Part shown: positions 59,919 through 64,000 of the stretch, one piece after another
Numbering within the stretch: position 1 is the stretch's first letter
How the letters are laid out: each line of letters opens with the position of its first letter
Assembly (NCBI GenBank): GCA_031398975.1
Contig: JANNOI010000042.1
Span: 1 to 64,000, forward strand
Reading direction: 5' to 3'
Origin: JAKFWI01 sp031398975
GTDB lineage: Bacteria; Pseudomonadota; Alphaproteobacteria; Caulobacterales; Aquidulcibacteraceae
DNA: 64,000 bases
The notes under the pieces: model-generated
The model's database searches: none
What the model saw: the letters and a program-made list of their open reading frames with translations, nothing else
What the model was told of the DNA's origin: nothing
Translations under genes and position numbers: made by a program

Positions 59919-61991
59919 ATGCTGCGCGCCGGGAAAAGCGGGAACAAACGGGTTTTGCTGGTCTCGGCGATCGCCAGCGCCGCAGTCGGCGCGCCGGCTT
60001 TGGCCGAGAAAGCCTGGCCCGCGCCCGCCGCGGGGCTCGAGGAGATTGTCGTAACCGGAACCAAAGCGCCCGCGCCGCTGGAGCGGACGTCCGCCAGCGT
60101 CTCCGCCATCACCGCCCAAGACCTCGAAAACCTGCCCCCGATCGACGGGATCCCCGACGCGACGCGGGTGATCCCGAACGCGATCCCGCCTGCAGCCGGC
60201 TTCGGCTACGCCCTGCGCGGCCTCGAATCCGGTTCGCGCGGCTATAGCGTGCTCACCACCGGGATCCGCTCGCGCACGCCCATGATCGTCGATGGCGTCG
60301 CCCAGAGCTTTCAGACCGGCTTTCGCGACGCGGTGTCGGGGTACGAAGTTGAGCAGATCGAGGTTTTCCGCGGCGTCCAGAGTCAGGCCATCGGCCGGGG
60401 CGCGATCGCCGGCGCCTTCGTGGTGCGCACCCGCGACCCCGGCCCGAAACCGGAAGCCTATGCGGTGACGGGCGTAGGCGAGCATGCATTGCGCGAGGCC
60501 GCGCTCGGGCTTTCCCTGCCTTTGATTGCGGACGCGTTGGCGCTCAGGATATCGGGCGATTGGGCAGAGCGTGACAGTTACGTCGATTACACCGATCCGG
60601 CTCTGACCGCCTTCGCCGAAAGTCCGGCTACGGAGGAACGCTGGACCGGCGCCGCCAAGCTTGTCTTCACCCCGCAGGCGCACCCGGGCCTCACGGTGCG
60701 CGCCGGCTTCCGGCAGAGCTACCAGCAGAGCGGCGAACGCGATCCCGTCGATATCGGCGGCGGGCGGACTTATAGCGGCTCGAACGGCGCCGCCACCTTC
60801 CGCGTCGAGCCCAGCCAGGCGTTCCTGGAGGCCGAGCAGCGCCTCGGGCAAGGTCTGACTTTGGTCGCGATCGGATCCTGGTACGACAGCCTCGAGAGCT
60901 TTCTGCAGCCCGCCCCGGGCATCAATGGCGATATCGCCGTGACGCAATGGTCGGGCGAGGTCCGGCTTGTCGCCGATCAAGCCTTGTCCGGGCGTTTGTC
61001 GGGCGTGGTGGGCGTGGCGGGCTTTACGCGCGACCAGGCGGAGGATTTCAGCGGCTTCGGCGCGGGCCTGACAAGCCGATTCGACGACGAGGTCACAAGC
61101 CTCGCCGCATTCGCGGACGGGGAATGGCGCGTCTCGCCGCGGCTCTTCGTGTTGGGGGGCTTGCGCGTCGAGACGGAGGAGCAGGATCGCACCGGCCAAC
61201 TCGTGACCTTCGCGCCCGCCACGGACGTCGGCGTCTCCATCCCCTCGGACGCGCTTTTGCCGAAGATCGGCCTCGCATTCGAACCGCGCGCGGGGCTGCG
61301 GCTGGGCGTCACCGCCACAAAGGGCCAGACTTCGGGCGGCGCCGGCGCGAGCCTAGTCGGCACCGATTTCCGCTACGACGAAGAGCGGGTCTGGCAATAC
61401 GAAGTCTTCGGCCGCTGGGCCGGGCCCGGCCGGGCGTGGTCGCTGCGCGCCAACGCCTTCTACAACGCCTTCGAAGACCTGCAATTAGACACGCTGGCGA
61501 GCGAGGACAGCCTTGACTCCATCGTCGCCAACGCGCCCGAGGCGCACAGCTACGGCGCCGAGGTGGAAGCCCGCTGGACCCCCGCCCCCACGCTCGAACT
61601 GATCGCCGGCGCCGGTCTGTTGCACACCGAATTCGACGCGGGCGTGCTCGACGGCGTTGACTTGGCCGGCAACGCTTTTCCGCTGGCGCCGGAGGCGAAC
61701 GCCGTTCTAGGCGCCGCCTGGCGGGCGAACGAACGCCTCTCCCTGTCCGGGGACGCACGCTATGTCAGCCGCTATTTCTCCGACGCTGACAACGCTTCCG
61801 AAGAGCGGGCCGGCGACTACGCCACCGTCAATGTCCAGGCAAGGCTGGCGCTGAACCGCGCGCTCGATCTGCGCCTCTACGCCAAGAACGTGTTTGATGA
61901 GGACGCCGTGACGTTCGTCAGCGCACCCACCTTCGCCGTGCTCACCCCGCCGCGTACAATGGGCCTGCGCGTCAGCGCACGTCTGCCATGA
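59919..61991 (+). CDS. TonB-dependent outer-membrane receptor
   Basis: A 690-residue receptor. A signal peptide is followed by a TonB box-like region (LEEIVVTGTKAPA near 39), a plug domain (residues about 50-170, SVSAITAQDLENLP and VEVFRGVQSQAIGRGAIAGA) and a 22-strand barrel ending in VSARLP with a terminal hydrophobic strand. Start at 59919 places the signal at the N-terminus. The upstream Fur-box-like repeat and the downstream PepSY gene point to siderophore or haem uptake. Confidence 0.92.
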   Translation: MLRAGKSGNKRVLLVSAIASAAVGAPALAEKAWPAPAAGLEEIVVTGTKAPAPLERTSASVSAITAQDLENLPPIDGIPDATRVIPNAIPPAAGFGYALRGLESGSRGYSVLTTGIRSRTPMIVDGVAQSFQTGFRDAVSGYEVEQIEVFRGVQSQAIGRGAIAGAFVVRTRDPGPKPEAYAVTGVGEHALREAALGLSLPLIADALALRISGDWAERDSYVDYTDPALTAFAESPATEERWTGAAKLVFTPQAHPGLTVRAGFRQSYQQSGERDPVDIGGGRTYSGSNGAATFRVEPSQAFLEAEQRLGQGLTLVAIGSWYDSLESFLQPAPGINGDIAVTQWSGEVRLVADQALSGRLSGVVGVAGFTRDQAEDFSGFGAGLTSRFDDEVTSLAAFADGEWRVSPRLFVLGGLRVETEEQDRTGQLVTFAPATDVGVSIPSDALLPKIGLAFEPRAGLRLGVTATKGQTSGGAGASLVGTDFRYDEERVWQYEVFGRWAGPGRAWSLRANAFYNAFEDLQLDTLASEDSLDSIVANAPEAHSYGAEVEARWTPAPTLELIAGAGLLHTEFDAGVLDGVDLAGNAFPLAPEANAVLGAAWRANERLSLSGDARYVSRYFSDADNASEERAGDYATVNVQARLALNRALDLRLYAKNVFDEDAVTFVSAPTFAVLTPPRTMGLRVSARLP

Positions 61992-63157
61992 GGGGGGGCC
62001 TCACGCTTCGCCGCGCGCTCGGGCTTGTACATCTCTGGCTCGGCCTGCCGCTCGGGCTTTATGTGACTTTGATCGGGTTGACCGGCGCGCTGATGGTCGT
62101 GGCGGCACCGCTCTATCAACTCGAATATGGCCGCGCGGTGGTGGGCTTCGTCCAACAAGAGCGCCCAGTGGCCACGCCCGGCGAATGGATCGCCAAGGCC
62201 GAGGCGGCCTACGGCCCGCTTCAGAACATCGAGGGCGTCTACGGCCCCGGCGCCACCCCGATGCGGATCGCGGCCCCGACCATCGTCTACCACCCCCCGC
62301 GCCCGGACGGACGCGAAGTGCACGCCGTCGTCACCGTCGATCCGTATACGGGCGCGCCGAAAGGCCAGTTCGTGGCGGAGGAGAGCTGGGCCATGCTGCC
62401 GCTTAAGCTGCACCTCGCGCTGATGCTGCCGAGGTCTATGGGCATGTGGCTCACCACCATTGCGGGGGTCACGATCCTGCTGGCCGCCCTGACCGGCCTT
62501 GCGCTCTGGTGGCCGGGCCGCGCGGGCGGGCGGGGGCGGCTGCGCGCCGCGCTGACGCCGGCGCCGCCTCGCTCGCCGGCGGGCCTGCGCCGCTTGCACG
62601 CCACGGTCGGGGCCTGGGTCGCGTTGCCGCTGATCGTGGCCAGCACGACGGGCCTGCTCCTCGCGCGCCCCGATTGGCGCCCCTCAATCCTCGCCGTCAT
62701 CGGCTCCACCCAAGCGGCCGAAACCGCGCCCGTCGGCGCACCGGCATGCGCCGCAACGAGCCTCGATGCGGCCGCCGCCGCCGCGCTCGCCCAAATCCCC
62801 GGCGGGGAAATCGCACGCCTCTTCTTTCCGCGCGAACCGGGCGGGCCGTTCGTCGCCCACCTCAAATCCCATCCCGGCGCCCCCGCCCGCGGCGATGCGG
62901 AGGTGCACATAAGCCCCTGCGACGCCGCCGTGACCCACGTCCGGACCGCCGCGGACAGCAAGCCCGGCGACGTCCTGGGCGATTGGCTGGTGGAGCTCCA
63001 TAGCGGCCACGCCCTCGGGCCCTTCGGGGAAGCCGCGATGTTCGCCGTCGGCGCAGCGCTCGCGGGCCTGCCCCTGGCCGGCCTCGGCCTATGGGCTTGG
63101 CGCCGCCGCCGCGCCGGCGCCGCCTATCGCAGGCCGCGCGCGGTTGAGGGGGTGTAG
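61988..63157 (+). CDS. PepSY-associated membrane protein (iron uptake)
   Basis: A 389-residue inner-membrane protein. The family plan is visible: HLWLGLPLGLYVTLIGLTGALMV near 15, KLHLALMLPRSMGMWLTTIAGV near 143, LRRLHATVGAWVALPLIVASTTGLLL near 200 and a C-terminal span near 348. Such proteins often reduce or import iron complexes with a TonB receptor. Its ATG overlaps the receptor stop (ATGA), so the two genes form one operon. Confidence 0.9.
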   Translation: MRGGLTLRRALGLVHLWLGLPLGLYVTLIGLTGALMVVAAPLYQLEYGRAVVGFVQQERPVATPGEWIAKAEAAYGPLQNIEGVYGPGATPMRIAAPTIVYHPPRPDGREVHAVVTVDPYTGAPKGQFVAEESWAMLPLKLHLALMLPRSMGMWLTTIAGVTILLAALTGLALWWPGRAGGRGRLRAALTPAPPRSPAGLRRLHATVGAWVALPLIVASTTGLLLARPDWRPSILAVIGSTQAAETAPVGAPACAATSLDAAAAAALAQIPGGEIARLFFPREPGGPFVAHLKSHPGAPARGDAEVHISPCDAAVTHVRTAADSKPGDVLGDWLVELHSGHALGPFGEAAMFAVGAALAGLPLAGLGLWAWRRRRAGAAYRRPRAVEGV

Positions 63158-63191
63158 CGTAGCGGCTTGGCAGGGCGCGTGTAAGGCTCTA

Positions 63192-63211
63192 TGTATCGCA
63201 TCTGAGATACA
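63192..63211. promoter_or_regulatory. Operator candidate of the RelB/YafQ-type pair
   Basis: TGTATC, an 8-nt centre and GATACA form an inverted repeat 15 nt before the antitoxin ATG. RelB/DinJ antitoxins bind such sites to repress their own operon. Confidence 0.5.
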
Positions 63212-63225
63212 GGAAAGCGCGCATC

Positions 63226-63504
63226 ATGGCTGCGAACAGCACAATGCTTCACGTCCGTTTGGACGAAGGTCTCCGGAACGAGGCGACCGCCGCGTTGGCG
63301 GCGATAGGACTTTCAACGTCGGACGCCGTGCGCCTGCTTTTTCATCGGATCGTCGCCGACCAGGCGTTCCCGCTGGAACTCAAGGTGCCGAACTTAGCGA
63401 CGGCGGCCGCAATGGCGGAGGCGGAGGCGATCGTAGGCGAGCGCCGCGCCCGTTTTGCAGACGGCGAGGCGCTGGTGGCCGCGCTTGACGCGCGCAGCGA
63501 GTAA
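63226..63504 (+). CDS. RelB/DinJ-family antitoxin
   Basis: A 92-residue antitoxin with an N-terminal ribbon-helix-helix domain (LHVRLDEGLRNEATAALAAI, then GLSTSDAVRLLFHRIVADQA). The C-terminal half, ARFADGEALVAALD, would wrap the toxin. It has an upstream palindrome fitting autoregulation and overlaps the toxin start region. It is the first gene of a two-gene operon beside tRNA-Ala. Confidence 0.88.
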   Translation: MAANSTMLHVRLDEGLRNEATAALAAIGLSTSDAVRLLFHRIVADQAFPLELKVPNLATAAAMAEAEAIVGERRARFADGEALVAALDARSE

Positions 63505-63811
63505 GCGCGCTGCGCACCCGCGCGTGGCCGATTACACCAAGGCGTTCTCCAAGGATTGGGAGCGGCTGTCCCGGTCCGGCCGGTACGACATGCACCGCTT
63601 GAAGGAGGCCATGCTGCTGCTCATCGCGGGCGACGCGCCGCTAGGTCCGGAATGGAAGGACCACGCGCTCAAGGGGCCGTGGTCAAACTATCGGGAGTGC
63701 CACATCGGCGGCGACTTCCTGCTCATCTACCGGCTGGACGCGAGCCTCGGAGCGGGCGGCGCGCTGGTTTTCACCCGCGCCGGTACGCACGCTGACCTCT
63801 TCCAGGAATAA
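63485..63811 (+). CDS. YafQ-family mRNA interferase toxin
   Basis: A 108-residue RelE/ParE-fold toxin that would cut mRNA in the ribosome. YafQ residues are kept: His in EWKDHALKG, His and Asp in ECHIGGDFLLIYRL and the closing GTHADLF. The N-terminal AFSKDWERLSRSGRYDMHRL also fits. The TTG at 63485 would overlap the antitoxin; a GTG at 63524 gives a 95-residue alternative. The choice is open. Confidence 0.86.
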   Translation: MTRAASKRAAHPRVADYTKAFSKDWERLSRSGRYDMHRLKEAMLLLIAGDAPLGPEWKDHALKGPWSNYRECHIGGDFLLIYRLDASLGAGGALVFTRAGTHADLFQE

Positions 63812-63833
63812 GCGGCGGACCGCACAAGACCGG

Positions 63834-63909
63834 TGGTGGAGCCGAGGGGGATCGAACCCCTGACCTCTACGTTGCGAACGTAGCGCTCTCCCAGCTGAGC
63901 TACGGCCCC
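63834..63909 (-). tRNA. tRNA-Ala (CGC)
   Basis: A complete 76-nt tRNA with an encoded CCA. The acceptor GGGGCCG pairs with CGGCTCC and contains the G3-U70 pair that identifies alanine tRNAs. The anticodon stem is CTACG/CGTAG with loop TTCGCAA (anticodon CGC). It reads GCG codons, as suits a high-GC genome. Confidence 0.95.
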
Positions 63910-64000
63910 GATGTTTTGGGAGCGCGCGGTATGGGGCTTCGGCCCGCGGGCGTCAAGGTGAGGGCGGGGGCTTGCGGGGGCGGGCGCTTGGCAAAGCGGG

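Overview
The window is high-GC, densely packed chromosomal DNA from an alphaproteobacterium, most likely from the Caulobacterales/Hyphomonadaceae/Rhodobacterales side of the class. The evidence is a gene-transfer-agent-type head cluster, an F1-ATPase zeta inhibitor (DUF1476), a DUF2336 protein, an RpoH with its RpoH box, the rpmB / CobT / SUV3-like helicase / fdxA / carD neighbourhood, and one exact CtrA-type box (TTAA-N7-TTAA) beside three clustered GANTC (CcrM-type) sites. No rRNA, CRISPR array, integrase or transposase was found. Three tRNA genes are present: CAU anticodon (probably Ile2), Ser(CGA) and Ala(CGC).

Layout. 1-4.7 kb: minus-strand gene transfer agent (GTA) genes in the order small-terminase-like, terminase, portal, small membrane protein, prohead protease, capsid. 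4.8-17.4 kb: housekeeping block with a PBP1A carrying a repeat-encoded acidic tail, an ABC-F ATPase, DUF2336, carB-greA, an ELM1-like protein, a 2OG-Fe oxygenase, tRNA and the ATPase zeta inhibitor. 17.4-25.6 kb: a cryptic gene remnant, an orphan ribbon-helix-helix regulator with a palindromic operator, purB, an AHSA1-like protein, map-radC, an aldo/keto reductase, an MGS-amidohydrolase fusion and a FAD oxidoreductase. 25.7-32.8 kb: a broken EamA transporter next to a complete RND efflux system (outer-membrane lipoprotein, divergent TetR, adaptor, pump).

32.8-38.6 kb is an accessory zone with visible scars: a 90-bp block duplicated at about 90% identity, a gene fusion scar between an epimerase 3' end and an HxlR regulator 3' end, and an azoreductase fragment. 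These lie among intact regulators (MarR, TetR), a cytochrome b561, two dehydrogenases of the SDR superfamily and an exported DUF4253 protein. 38.6-50.9 kb is core again: tRNA-Ser, peroxiredoxin, a degenerate nuclease-like lipoprotein, rpoH, carD, fdxA, an S4 protein, the SUV3-like helicase, DUF3108, CobT, a phytase-like esterase, rpmB and a PQQ-type sugar dehydrogenase.

50.9-64 kb holds catabolic and uptake modules. A four-gene operon combines an isochorismatase-like amidase, two PuuE-like deacetylases and an exported nitrilase-fold protein that lacks its catalytic Cys and Lys. A three-gene operon pairs an aconitase-type dehydratase (large and small subunits) with an isocitrate-lyase-family C-C lyase under a divergent GntR regulator. 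Then come an enoyl-CoA hydratase, a TonB receptor plus PepSY protein behind a likely Fur box, and a RelB/YafQ-type toxin-antitoxin pair beside tRNA-Ala. The amidase operon, the alkylmalate-type operon and the MGS-amidohydrolase fusion are the best candidates for undescribed biochemistry.
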